A stretch of 64,000 nt of DNA from Acanthosepion esculentum (Eukaryota; Mollusca; Cephalopoda; Sepiida; Sepiidae), in contig OZ038485.1 in assembly GCA_964036315.1 (NCBI GenBank), positions 73,156,824 to 73,220,823 of the forward strand, written 5' to 3'. Under the pieces are notes generated by a model. It made no database searches and had not been told where the DNA came from. It was given only the letters and a program-made list of their open reading frames with translations. The translations under genes were made by a program, and so were the position numbers. Positions 14,650 through 29,400 of the stretch are shown here, one piece after another. The first letter of the stretch is position 1; each line of letters starts with the position of its first letter.

Positions 14650-17600
14650 TACACCTAAAATTCAATATTTTTCAAAACTTTGTAAAACTTAAAATTTGCA
14701 ATATAACTTTGTGAAAACTGTTGAAACTTGTTGAAATGAATACTTTTCGATCGGTAACATATCGATTTTCAATAATTTTATTGGTTTTCTAAAGATTTCA
14801 ATAAGTAAATCAATTTTACAAACAACCGTGTTTAAGGTTGAAAAACAAGCCAAAACAGCTTGCTTTTACACCTAAAATTCAATATTTTTCAAAACTTTGT
14901 AAAACTTAAAATTTGCAATATAACTTTGTGAAAACTGTTGAAACTTGTTGAAATCAATACTTTTCGATCGATAACATATCGATTTTCAATAATTTTATTG
15001 GTTTTCTAAAGATTTCAATAAGTAAATCAATTTTACACGCAACCGTGTTTAACGTTGAAAAACAAGCCAACACATCTTGCTTTTACACCTAAAATTCAAT
15101 ATTTTTCAAAACTTTGTAAAACTTAAAATTTGCAATATAACTTTGTGAAAACTGTTGAAACTTGTTGAAATGAATACTTTTCGATCGGTAACATATCGAT
15201 TTTCAATAATTTTATTGGTTTTCTAAAGATTTCAATAAGTAAATCAATTTTACAAACAACCGTGTTTAAGGTTGAAAAACAAGCCAAAACAGCTTGCTTT
15301 TACTCCTAAAATTCAATATTTTTCAAAACTTTGTAAAACTTAAAATTTGCAATATAACTTTGTGAAAACTGTTGAAACTTGTTGAAATCAATACTTTTCG
15401 ATCGATAACATATCGATTTTCAATAATTTTATTGGTTTTCTAAAGATTTCAATAAGTAAATCAATTTTACACGCAACCGTGTTTAACGTTGAAAAACAAG
15501 CCAACACATCTTGCTTTTACACCTAAAATTCAATATTTTTCAAAACTTTGTAAAACTTAAAATTTGCAATATAACTTTGTGAAAACTGTTGAAACTTGTT
15601 GAAATGAATACTTTTCGATCGGTAACATATCGATTTTCAATAATTTTATTGGTTTTCTAAAGATTTCAATAAGTAAATCAATTTTACAAGCAACCGTGTT
15701 TAAGGTCGAAAAACAAGCCAAAACAGCTTGCTTTTACACATAAAATTCAATATTTTTCAAAACTTTGTAAAACTTAAAATTTGCAATATAACTTTGTGAA
15801 AACTGTTGAAAATTGTTGAAATCAATAGTTTTCGATCGATAACATAACGATTTTCAATAATTTTATTGGTTTTCTTAAGATTTCAATAAGTAAATCAATT
15901 TTTCATACAGCAGTGTTTAACGTTGAAAAAGAAGCCAAAACAGCTTCCTTTTACACCTAAAATTCAATATTTTTCAAAACTTTGTAAAACTTAAAATTTA
16001 CAATATAACTTTGTGAAAACTGTTGAAACTTGTTGAAATGAATAATTTTCGATCGTTAACATATCGATTTTCAATAATTTTATTGGTTTTCTAAAGATTT
16101 CAATAAGTAAATCAATTTTACAAACAACAGTGTTTAACGTTGAAAAACAAGCCAAAACAGCTTGCTTTTACACCTAAAATTCAATATTTTTCAAAACTTT
16201 GTAAAACTTAAAATTTGCAATATAACTTTGTGAAAACTGTTGAAACTTGTTGAAATCAATAGTTTTCGATCGATAACATATCGATTTTCAATAATTTTAT
16301 TGGTTTTCTAAAGATTTCAATAAGTAAATCAATTTTTCATACAGCCGTGTTTAACGTAGAAAAAGAAGCCAAAACAGCTTCCTTTTACACCTAAAATTCA
16401 ATATTTTTCAAAACTTTGTAAAACTTAAAATTTGCAATATAACTTTGTGAAAACTGTTGAAACTTGTTGAAATGAATACTTTTCGATCGGTAACATATCG
16501 ATTTTCAATAATTTTATTGGTTTTCTAAAGATTTCAATAAGTAAATCAATTTTACAAACAACCGTGTTTAAGGTTGAAAAACAAGCCAAAACAGCTTGCT
16601 TTTACACCTAAAATTCAATATTTTTCAAAACTTTGTAAAACTTAAAATTTGCAATATAACTTTGTGAAAACTGTTGAAACTTGTTGAAATCAATACTTTT
16701 CGATCGATAACATATCGATTTTCAATAATTTTATTGGTTTTCTAAAGATTTCAATAAGTAAATCAATTTTACACGCAACCGTGTTTAACGTTGAAAAACA
16801 AGCCAACACATCTTGCTTTTACACCTAAAATTCAATATTTTTCAAAACTTTGTAAAACTTAAAATTTGCAATATAACTTTGTGAAAACTGTTGAAACTTG
16901 TTGAAATGAATACTTTTCGATCGGTAACATATCGATTTTCAATAATTTTATTGGTTTTCTAAAGATTTCAATAAGTAAATCAATTTTACAAACAACCGTG
17001 TTTAAGGTTGAAAAACAAGCCAAAACAGCTTGCTTTTACTCCTAAAATTCAATATTTTTCAAAACTTTGTAAAACTTAAAATTTGCAATATAACTTTGTG
17101 AAAACTGTTGAAACTTGTTGAAATCAATACTTTTCGATCGATAACATATCGATTTTCAATAATTTTATTGGTTTTCTAAAGATTTCAATAAGTAAATCAA
17201 TTTTACACGCAACCGTGTTTAACGTTGAAAAACAAGCCAACACATCTTGCTTTTACACCTAAAATTCAATATTTTTCAAAACTTTGTAAAACTTAAAATT
17301 TGCAATATAACTTTGTGAAAACTGTTGAAACTTGTTGAAATGAATACTTTTCGATCGGTAACATATCGATTTTCAATAATTTTATTGGTTTTCTAAAGAT
17401 TTCAATAAGTAAATCAATTTTACAAGCAACCGTGTTTAAGGTCGAAAAACAAGCCAAAACAGCTTGCTTTTACACATAAAATTCAATATTTTTCAAAACT
17501 TTGTAAAACTTAAAATTTGCAATATAACTTTGTGAAAACTGTTGAAAATTGTTGAAATCAATAGTTTTCGATCGATAACATAACGATTTTCAATAATTTT

Positions 17601-18130
17601 ATTGGTTTTCTTAAGATTTCAATAAGTAAATCAATTTTTCATACAGCAGTGTTTAACGTTGAAAAAGAAGCCAAAACAGCTTCCTTTTACACCTAAAATT
17701 CAATATTTTTCAAAACTTTGTAAAACTTAAAATTTACAATATAACTTTGTGAAAACTGTTGAAACTTGTTGAAATGAATAATTTTCGATCGTTAACATAT
17801 CGATTTTCAATAATTTTATTGGTTTTCTAAAGATTTCAATAAGTAAATCAATTTTACAAACAACAGTGTTTAACGTTGAAAAACAAGCCAAAACAGCTTG
17901 CTTTTACACCTAAAATTCAATATTTTTCAAAACTTTGTAAAACTTAAAATTTGCAATATAACTTTGTGAAAACTGTTGAAACTTGTTGAAATCAATAGTT
18001 TTCGATCGATAACATATCGATTTTCAATAATTTTATTGGTTTTCTAAAGATTTCAATAAGTAAATCAATTTTTCATACAGCCGTGTTTAACGTAGAAAAA
18101 GAAGCCAAAACAGCTTCCTTTTACACCTAA
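14650..18130. repeat. Two tandem 8-monomer blocks (1736-bp offset)
   Basis: About 14,650-16,385 recurs at about 16,386-18,125. CACATCTTGC occurs at 15,071 and 16,807, and CATAACG at 15,843 and 17,579, both 1,736 bp apart. TTTACTCC and AAGGTCGAAAAAC recur in register. A related partial copy of the second half lies earlier, at about 12.6-13.7 kb, so this block was copied more than once. Confidence 0.87.
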
Positions 18131-21100
18131 AATTCAATATTTTTCAAAACTTTGTAAAACTTTAAATTTGCAATATAACTTTGTGAAAACTGTTGAAACT
18201 TGTTGAAATGAATACTTTTCGATCGTTAACATATCGATTTTCAATAATTTTATTGGTTTTCTAAAGGTTTCAATAAGTAAATCAATTTTACAAACAACAG
18301 TGTTTAACGTTGAAAAACAAGCCAAAACAGCTTGCTTTTAAACCTAAAATTCAATATTTTTCAAAACTTTGTAAAACTTAAAATTTGCAATATAACTTTG
18401 TGAAAACTGTTGAAACTTGTGGAAATCAATAGTTTTCGATCGATAACATATCGATTTTCAATAATTTTATTGGTTTTCTAAAGATTTCAATAAGTAAATC
18501 AATTTTACACGCAACCGTGTTTAACGTTGAAAAACAAGCCAAAACAGCTTGCTTTTACACCTAAAATTCAATATTTTTCAAAACTTTGTAAAACTTAAAA
18601 TTTGCAATATAACTTTGTGAAAACTGTTGAAACTTGTTGAAATCAATACTTTTCGATCGATAACATATCGATTTTCAATAATTTTATTGGTTTTCTAAAG
18701 ATTTCAATAAGTAAATCAATTTTACAAACAACAGTGTTTAACATTGAAAAACAAGCCAAAACAGCTTGCTTTTACACCTAAAATTCAATATTTTTCAAAA
18801 CATTGTAAAACTTAAAATTTGCAATATAACTTTGTGAAAACTGTTGAAACTTGTTGAAATCAATAGTTTTCGATCGATAACATATCGATTTTCAATAATT
18901 TTATTGGTTTTCTAAAGATTTCAATAAGTAAATCAATTTTACACGCAACCGTTTTTAACGTTGAAAAACAAGCCAAAACAGCTTGCTTTTACACCTAAAA
19001 TTCAAATATTTTTCAAAACTTTGTAAAACTTAAAATTTGCAATATAACTTTGTGAAAACTGTTGAAACTTGTTGAAATGAATACTTTTCGATCGGTAACA
19101 TATCGATTTTCAATAATTTTATTGGTTTTCTAAAGATTTCAATAAGTAAATCAATTTTATAAGCAACCGTGTTTAAGGTCGAAAAACAAGCCAAAACAGC
19201 TTGCTTTTACACATAAAATTCAATATTTTTCAAAACTTTGTAAAACTTAAAATTTGCAATATAACTTTGTGAAAACTGTTGAAACTTGTTGAAATGAATA
19301 CTTTTCTATCGGTAACATATCGATTTTCAATAATTTTATTGGTTTTCTAAAGATTTCAATAAGTAAATCAATTTTACAAACAACCGTGTTTAAGGTTGAA
19401 AAACAAGCCAAAACAGCTTGCTTTTACACCTAAAATTCAATATTTTTCAAAACTTTGTAAAACTTAAAATTTGCAATATAACTTTGTGAAAACTGTTGAA
19501 AATTGTTGAAATCAATAGTTTTCGATCGATAACATAACGATTTTCAATAATTTTATTGGTTTTCTAAAGATTTCAATAAGTAAATCAATTTTACACGCAA
19601 CCGTTTTTAACGTTGAAAAACAAGCCAAAACAGCTTGCTTTTACACCTAAAATTCAATATTTTTCAAAACTTTGTAAAACTTAAATTTTGCAATATAACT
19701 TTGTGAAAACTGTTGAAACTTGTTGAAATGAATACTTTTCGATCGTTAACATATCGATTTTCAATAATTTTATTGGTTTTCTAAAGATTTCAATAAGTAA
19801 ATCAATTTTACAAACAACAGTGTTTAACGTTGAAAAACAAGCCAAAACAGCTTGCTTTTACACCTAAAATTCAATATTTTTCAAAACTTTGTAAAACTTA
19901 AAATTTGCAATATAACTTTGTGAAAACTGTTGAAACTTGTTGAAATCAATAGTTTTCGATCGATAACATATCGATTTTCAATAATTTTATTGGTTTTCTA
20001 AAGATTTCAATAAGTAAATCAATTTTTCATACAGCCGTGTTTAACGTAGAAAAAGAAGCCAAAACAGCTTCCTTTTACACCTAAAATTCAATATTTTTCA
20101 AAACTTTGTAAAACTTAAAATTTGCAATATAACTTTGTGAAAACTGTTGAAACTTGTTGAAATCAATAGTTTTCGATCGATAACATATCGATTTTCAATA
20201 ATTTTATTGGTTTTCTAAAGATTTCAATAAGTAAATCAATTTTACACGCAACCGTGTTTAACGTTGAAAAACAAGCCCCAAACAGCTTGCTTTTACACCT
20301 AAAATTCAATATTTTTCAAAACTTTGTAAAACTTAAAATTTGCAATATAACTTTGTGAAAACTGTTGAAACTTGTTGAAATGAATACTTTTCGATCGGTA
20401 ACATATCGATTTTCAATAATTTTATTGGTTTTCTAAAGATTTCAATAAGTAAATCAATTTTACACGCAACCGTGTTTAACGTTGAAAAACAAGCCAAAAC
20501 AGCTTGCTTTTACACCTAAAATTCAATATTTTTCAAAACTTTGTAAAACTTAAAATTTGCAATATAACTTTGTGAAAACTGTTGAAACTTGTTGAAATCA
20601 ATACTTTTCGATCGATAACATATCGATTTTCAATAATTTTATTGGTTTTCTAAAGATTTCAATAAGTAAATCAATTTTACACGCAACCGTGTTTAACGTT
20701 GAAAAACAAGCCAACACATCTTGCTTTTACACCTAAAATTCAATATTTTTCAAAACTTTGTAAAACTTAAAATTTGCAATATAACTTTGTGAAAACTGTT
20801 GAAACTTGTTGAAATGAATACTTTTCGATCGGTAACATATCGATTTTCAATAATTTTATTGGTTTTCTAAAGATTTCAATAAGTAAATCAATTTTACACG
20901 CAACCGTGTTTAAGGTTGAAAAACAAGCCAAAACAGCTTGCTTTTACACCTAAAATTCAATATTTTTCAAAACTTTGTAAAACTTAAAATTTGCAATATA
21001 ACTTTGTGAAAACTGTTGAAAATTGTTGAAATCAATAGTTTTCGATCGATAACATAACGATTTTCAATAATTTTATTGGTTTTCGAAAGATTTCAATAAG

Positions 21101-21449
21101 TAAATCAATTTTACAAACAACAGTGTTTAACGTTGAAAAACAAGCCAAAACAGCTTGCTTTTACACCTAAAATTCAATATTTTTCAAAACTTTGTAAAAC
21201 TTAAAATTTGCAATATAACTTTGTGAAAACTGTTGAAACTTGTTGAAATCAATACTTTTCGATCGATAACATATCGATTTTCAATAATTTTATTGGTTTT
21301 CTAAAGATTTCAATAAGTAAATCAATTTTTCATACAGCCGTGTTTAACGTTGAAAAAGAAGCCAAAACAGCTTCATTTTACACCTAAAATTCAATATTTT
21401 TCAAAACTTTCTAAAACTTAAAATTTGCAATATAACTTTGTGAAAACTG

Positions 21450-23120
21450 TTGAAATCAATAGTTTTCGATCGATAACATATCGATTTTCAATAATTTTAT
21501 TGGTTTTCTAAAGATTTCAATAAGTAAATCAATTTTACAAACAACAGTGTTTAACGTTGAAAAACAAGCCAAAACAGCTTGCTTTTACACCTAAAATTCA
21601 ATATTTTTCGAAACTTTGTAAACCTTAAAATTTGCAATATAACTTTGTGAAAACTGTTGAAACTTGTTGAAATCAATAGTTTTCGATCGATAACATATCG
21701 ATTTTCAATAATTTTATTGGTTTTCTAAAGATTTCAATGAGTAAATCAATTTTACACGCAACCGTGTTTAACGTTGAAAAACAAGCCAAAACAGCTTGCT
21801 TTTACACCTAAAATTCAATATTTTTCAAAACTTTGTAAAACTTAAAATTTGCAATATAACTTTGTGAAAACTGTTGAAACTTGTTGAAATCAATAGTTTT
21901 CGATCGATAACATATCGATTTTCAATAATTTCATTGGTTTTCTAATGATTTCAATAAGTAAATCAATTTTACAAACAACAGTGTTTAAGGTTGAAAAACA
22001 AGCCAAAACAGCTTGCTTTTACACCTAAAATTCAATATTTTTCGAAACTTTGTAAACCTTAAAATTTGCAATATAACTTTGTGAAAACTGTTGAAATCAA
22101 TAGTTTTCGATCGATAACATATCGATTTTCAATAATTTTATTGGTTTTCTAAAGATTTCAATAAGTAAATCAATTTTTCATACAGCAGTGTTTAACGTTG
22201 AAAAAGAAGCCAAAACAGCTTCCTTTCACACCTAAAATTCAATATTTTTCAAAACTTTGTAAAACTTAAATTTTGCAATATAACTTTGAGAAAAATGTTG
22301 AAACTTGTTGAAATGAATACTTTTCCATCGGTAACATATCGATTTTCAATAATTTTATTGGATTTCTAAAGATTTCAATAAGTAAATCAATTTTACAAAC
22401 AACAGTGTTTAACGTTGAAAAACAAGCCAAAACAGCTTGCTTTTACACCTAAAATTCAATATTTTTCGAAACTTTGTAAACCTTAAAATTTGCAATATAA
22501 CTTTGTGAAAACTGTTGAAACTTGTTGAAATCAATAGTTTTCGATCGATAACATATCGATTTTCAATAATTTTATTGGTTTTCTAAAGATTTCAATGAGT
22601 AAATCAATTTTACACGCAACCGTGTTTAACGTTGAAAAACAAGCCAAAACAGCTTGCTTTTACACCTAAAATTCAATATTTTTCAAAACTTTGTAAAACT
22701 TAAAATTTGCAATATAACTTTGTGAAAACTGTTGAAACTTGTTGAAATCAATAGTTTTCGATCGATAACATATCGATTTTCAATAAGTTCATTGGTTTTC
22801 TAATGATTTCAATAAGTAAATCAATTTTACAAAAAACAGTGTTTAAGGTTGAAACACAAGCCAAAACAGCTTGCTTTTACACCTAAAATTCAATATTTTT
22901 CGAAACTTTGTAAACCTTAAAATTTGCAATATAACTTTGTGAAAACTGTTGAAATCAATAGTTTTCGATCGATAACATATCGATTTTCAATAATTTTATT
23001 GGTTTTCTAAAGATTTCAATAAGTAAATCAATTTTTCATACAGCAGTGTTTAACGTTGAAAAAGAAGCCAAAACAGCTTCCTTTTACACCTAAAATTCAA
23101 TATTTTTCAAAACTTTGTAA
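21450..23120. repeat. Distant block duplication, copy 2 of 2
   Basis: Partner of about 10,840-12,515. Small differences show it is not an identical artefact copy: for example the first copy has GTGTAAAACC near 11,651 where this copy has TTTGTAAAACTT, and this copy has GGATTTCTAAAG near 22,370. Three monomers here lack the 10-bp ACTTGTTGAA, as in the partner. Confidence 0.82.
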
Positions 23121-26100
23121 AACTTAAATTTTGCAATATAACTTTGTGAAAAATGTTGAAACTTGTTGAAATGAATACTTTTCCATCGGTAACATATCGA
23201 TTTTCAATAATTTTATTGGTTTTCTAAAGATTTCAATAAGTAAATCAATTTTACAAACAACCGTGTTTAAGGTTGAAAAACAAGCCAAAACAGCTTGCTT
23301 TTACACCTAAAATTCAATATTTTTCAAAACTTTGTAAAACTTAAAATTTGCAATATAACTTTGTGAAAACTGTTGAAACTTGTTGAAATCAATAGTTTTC
23401 GATCGATAACATATCGATTTTCAATAATTTTATTGGTTTTCTAAAGATTTCAATAAGTAAATAAATTTTACACGCAACCGTGTTTAACGTTGAAAAACAA
23501 GCCAAAACAGCTTGCTTTTACACCTAAAATTCAATATTTTTCAAATCTTTGTAAAACTTAAAATTTGCAATATAACTTTGTGAAAACTGTTGAAACTTGT
23601 TGAAATCAATAGTTTTCGATCGATAACATATCGATTTTTAATAATTTCATTGGTTTTCTAATGATTTCAATAAGTAAATCAATTTTACAAACAACAGTGT
23701 TTAAGGTTGAAAAACAAGCCAAAACAGCTTGCTTTTACACCTAAAATTCAATATTTTTCGAAACTTTGTAAACCTTAAAATTTGCAATATAACTTTGTGA
23801 AAACTGTTGAAACTTGTTGAAATCAATAGTTTTCGATCGATAACATATCGATTTTCAATAATTTTATTGGTTTTCTAAAGATTTCAATAAGTAAATCAAT
23901 TTTACACGCAACCGTGTTTAACGTTGAAAAACAAGCCAAAACAGCTTGCTTTTACACCTAAAATTCAATATTTTTCAAAACTTTGTGAAACTTAAAATTT
24001 GCAATATAACTTTGTGAAAACTGTTGAAACTTGTTGAAATCAATAGTTTTCGATCGATAACATATCGATTTTCAATAATTTCATTGGTTTTCTAAAGATT
24101 TCAATAAGTAAATCAATTTTACAAACAACAGTGTTTAACGTTGAAAAACAAGCCAAAACAGCTTGCTTTTAAACCTAAAATTCAATATTTTTCAAAACTT
24201 TGTAAAACTTAAAATTTGCAATATAACTTTGTGAAAACTGTTGAAACTTGTGGAAATCAATAGTTTTCGATCGATAACATATCGATTTTCAATAATTTTA
24301 TTGGTTTTCTAAAGATTTCAATAAGTAAATCAATTTTACACGCAACCGTGTTTAAGGTTGAAAAACAAGCCAAAACAGCTTGCTTTTACACCTAAAATTC
24401 AATATTTTTCGAAACTTTGTAAACCTTAAAATTTGCAATATAACTTTGTGAAAACTGTTGAAACTTGTTGAAATCAATAGTTTTCGATCGATAACATATC
24501 GATTTTCAATAATTTTATTGGTTTTCTAAAGATTTCAATAAGTAAATCAATTTTACACGCAACCGTGTTTAACGTTGAAAAACAAGCCAAAACAGCTTGC
24601 TTTTACACCTAAAATTCAATATTTTTCAAAACTTTGTGAAACTTAAAATTTGCAATATAACTTTGTGAAAACTGTTGAAACTTGTTGAAATCAATAGTTT
24701 TCGATCGATAACATATCGATTTTCAATAATTTCATTGGTTTTCTAAAGATTTCAATAAGTAAATCAATTTTACAAACAACAGTGTTTAACGTTGAAAAAC
24801 AAGCCAAAACAGCTTGCTTTTAAACCTAAAATTCAATATTTTTCAAAACTTTGTAAAACTTAAAATTTGCAATATAACTTTGTGAAAACTGTTGAAACTT
24901 GTGGAAATCAATAGTTTTCGATCGATAACATATCGATTTTCAATAATTTTATTGGTTTTCTAAAGATTTCAATAAGTAAATCAATTTTACACGCAACCGT
25001 GTTTAACGTTGAAAAACAAGCCAAAACAGCTTGCTTTTACACCTAAAATTCAATATTTTTCAAAACTTTGTAAAACTTAAAATTTGCAATATAACTTTGT
25101 GAAAACTGTTGAAACTTGTTGAAATCAATAGTTTTGGATCGATAACATATCGATTTTCAATAATTTTATTGGTTTTCTAAAGATTTCAATAAGTAAATCA
25201 ATTTTACAAACAACAGTGTTTAACATTGAAAAACAAGCCAAAACAGCTTGCTTTTACACCTAAAATTCAATATTTTTCAAAACTTTGTAAAACTTAAAAT
25301 TTGCAATATAACTTTGTGAAAACTGTTGAAACTTGTTGAAATCAATAGTTTTCGATCGATAACATATCGATTTTCAATAATTTTATTGGTTTTCTAAAGA
25401 TTTCAATAAGTAAATCAATTTTACACGCAACCGTTTTTAACGTTGAAAAACAAGCCAAAACAGCTTGCTTTTACACCTAAAATTCAATATTTTTCAAAAC
25501 TTTGTAAAATTTAAATTTTGCAATATAACTTTGTGAAAACTGTTGAAACTTGTTGAAATGAATACTTTTCGATCGGTAACATATCGATTTTCAATAATTT
25601 TATTGGTTTTCTAAAGATTTCAATAAGTAAATCAATTTTACACGCAACCGTGTTTAACGTTGAAAAACAAGCCAAAACAGCTTGCTTTTACACCTAAAAT
25701 TCAATATTTTTCAAAACTATGTAAAACTTAAAATTTGCAATATAACTTTGTGAAAACTGTTGAAACTTGTTGAAATCAATAGTTTTCGATCGATAACATA
25801 TCGATTTTCAATAATTTTATTGGTTTTCTTAAGATTTCAATAAGTAAATCAATTTTTCATACAGCAGTGTTTAACGTTGAAAAAGAAGCCAAAACAGCTT
25901 CCTTTTACACCTAAAATTCAATATTTTTCAAAACTTTGTAAAACTTAAAATTTACAATATAACTTTGTGAAAACTGTTGAAACTTGTTGAAATGAATAAT
26001 TTTCGATCGTTAACATATCGATTTTCAATAATTTTATTGGTTTTCTAAAGATTTCAATAAGTAAATCAATTTTACAAACAACAGTGTTTAACGTTGAAAA

Positions 26101-26449
26101 ACAAGCCAAAACAGCTTGCTTTTACACCTAAAATTCAATATTTTTCAAAACTTTGTAAAACTTAAAATTTGCAATATAACTTTGTGAAAACTGTTGAAAC
26201 TTGTTGAAATCAATAGTTTTCGATCGATAACATATCGATTTTCAATAATTTTATTGGTTTTCTAAAGATTTCAATAAGTAAATCAATTTTTCATACAGCC
26301 GTGTTTAACGTAGAAAAAGAAGCCAAAACAGCTTCCTTTTACACCTAAAATTCAATATTTTTCAAAACTTTGTAAAACTTAAAATTTGCAATATAACTTT
26401 GTGAAAACTGTTGAAACTTGTTGAAATGAATACTTTTCGATCGTTAACA

Positions 26450-29400
26450 TATCGATTTTCAATAATTTTATTGGTTTTCTAAAGGTTTCAATAAGTAAAT
26501 CAATTTTACAAACAACAGTGTTTAACGTTGAAAAACAAGCCAAAACAGCTTGCTTTTAAACCTAAAATTCAATATTTTTCAAAACTTTGTAAAACTTAAA
26601 ATTTGCAATATAACTTTGTGAAAACTGTTGAAACTTGTGGAAATCAATAGTTTTCGATCGATAACATATCGATTTTCAATAATTTTATTGGTTTTCTAAA
26701 GATTTCAATAAGTAAATCAATTTTACACGCAACCGTTTTGAACGTTGAAAAACAAGCCAAAACTGCTTGCTTTTACACCTAAAATTCAATATTTTTCAAA
26801 ACTTTGTAAAACTTAAATTTTGCAATATAACTTTGTGAAAACTGTTGAAACTTGTTGAAATGAATACTTTTCGATCGTTAACATATCGATTTTCAATAAT
26901 TTTATTGGTTTTCTAAAGATTTCAATAAGTAAATCAATTTTACAAACAACAGTGTTTAACGTTGAAAAACAAGCCAAAACAGCTTGCTTTTACACCTAAA
27001 ATTCAATATTTTTCAAAACTTTGTAAAACTTAAAATTTGCAATATAACTTTGTGAAAACTGTTGAAACTTGTTGAAATCAATAATTTTCGATCGATAACA
27101 TATCGATTTTCAATAATTTTATTGGTTTTCTAAAGATTTCAATAAGTAAATCAATTTTTCATACAGCCGTGTTTAACGTAGAAAAAGAAGCCAAAACAGC
27201 TTCCTTTTACACCTAAAATTCAATATTTTTCAAAACTTTGTAAAACTTAAAATTTGCAATATAACTTTGTGAAAACTGTTGAAACTTGTTGAAATGAATA
27301 CTTTTCGATCGTTAACATATTGATTTTCAATAATTTTATTGGTTTTCTAAAGGTTTCAATAAGTAAATCAATTTTACAAATAACAGTGTTTAACGTTGAA
27401 AAACAAGCCAAAACAGCTTGCTTTTACACCTAAATTCAATATTTTTCAAAACTTTGTAAAACTTAAAATTTGCAATATAACTTTGTGAAAACTGTTGAAA
27501 CTTGTTGAAATCAATAGTTTTCGATCGATAACATATCGATTTTCAATAATTTTATTGGTTTTCTAAAGATTTCAATAAGTAAATCAATTTTACACGCAAC
27601 CGTGTTTAACGTTGAAAAACAAGCCCCAAACAGCTTGCTTTTACACCTAAAATTCAATATTTTTCAAAACTTTGTAAAACTTAAAATTTGCAATATAACT
27701 TTGTGAAAACTGTTGAAACTTGTTGAAATGAATACTTTTCGATCGGTAACATATCGATTTTCAATAATTTTATTGGTTTTCTAAAGATTTCAATAAGTAA
27801 ATCAATTTTACAAACAACCGTGTTTAAGGTTGAAAAACAAGCCAAAACAGCTTGCTTTTACACCTAAAATTCAATATTTTTCAAAACTTTGTAAAACTTA
27901 AAATTTGCAATATAACTTTGTGAAAACTGTTGAAACTTGTTGAAATCAATACTTTTCGATCGATAACATATCGATTTTCAATAATTTTATTGGTTTTCTA
28001 AAGATTTCAATAAGTAAATCAATTTTACACGCAACCGTGTTTAACGTTGAAAAACAAGCCAAAACAGCTTGCTTTTACACCTAAAATTCAATATTTTTCA
28101 AAACTTTGTAAAACTTAAAATTTGCAATATAACTTTGTGAAAACTGTTGAAACTTGTTGAAATCAATACTTTTCGATCGATAACATATCGATTTTCAATA
28201 ATTTTATTGGTTTTCTAAAGATTTCAATAAGTAAATCAATTTTACACGCAACCGTGTTTAACGTTGAAAAACAAGCCAACACATCTTGCTTTTACACCTA
28301 AAATTCAATATATTTCAAAACTTTGTAAAACTTACAATTTGCAATATAACTTTGTGAAAACTGTTGAAACTTGTTGAAATGAATACTTTTCGATCGGTAA
28401 CATATCGATTTTCAATAATTTTATTGGTTTTCTAAAGATTTCAATAAGTAAATCAATTTTACAAGCAACCGTGTTTAAGGTCGAAAAACAAGCCAAAACA
28501 GCTTGCTTTTACACATAAAATTCAATATTTTTCAAAACTTTGTAAAACTTAAAATTTGCAATATAACTTTGTGAAAACTGTTGAAAATTGTTGAAATCAA
28601 TAGTTTTCGATCGATAACATATCGATTTTCAATAATTTTATTGGTTTTCTTAAGATTTCAATAAGTAAATCAATTTTTCATACAGCAGTGTTTAACGTTG
28701 AAAAAGAAGCCAAAACAGCTTCCTTTTACACCTAAAATTCAATATTTTTCAAAACTTTGTAAAACTTAAAATTTACAATATAACTTTGTGAAAACTGTTG
28801 AAACTTGTTGAAATGAATACTTTTCGATCGTTAACATATCGATTTTCAATAATTTTATTGGTTTTCTAAAGGTTTCAATAAGTAAATCAATTTTACAAAC
28901 AACAGTGTTTAACATTGAAAAACAAGCCAAAACAGCTTGCTTTTACACCTAAAATTCAATATTTTTCAAAACTTTGTAAAACTTAAAATTTGCAATATAA
29001 CTTTGTGAAAACTGTTGAAACTTGTTGAAATCAATAGTTTTCGATCGATAACATATCGATTTTCAATAATTTTATTGGTTTTCTAAAGATTTCAATAAGT
29101 AAATCAATTTTACACGCAACCGTTTTGAACGTTGAAAAACAAGCCAAAACAGCTTGCTTTTACACCTAAAATTCAATATTTTTCAAAACTTTGTAAAACT
29201 TAAATTTTGCAATATAACTTTGTGAAAACTGTTGAAACTTGTTGAAATGAATACTTTTCGATCGTTAACATATCGATTTTCAATAATTTTATTGGTTTTC
29301 TAAAGATTTCAATAAGTAAATCAATTTTACAAACAACAGTGTTTAACGTTGAAAAACAAGCCAAAACAGCTTGCTTTTACACCTAAAATTCAATATTTTT

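Noticed and set aside
18134..18325. Short minus-strand open frame in the satellite, and its close relatives at 41,110-41,301 and 42,629-42,820
   Set aside because: They appear only where chance changes remove stops from the monomer; neighbouring copies are not open. The two later ones are identical only because the DNA block is duplicated. No domain or codon signal.
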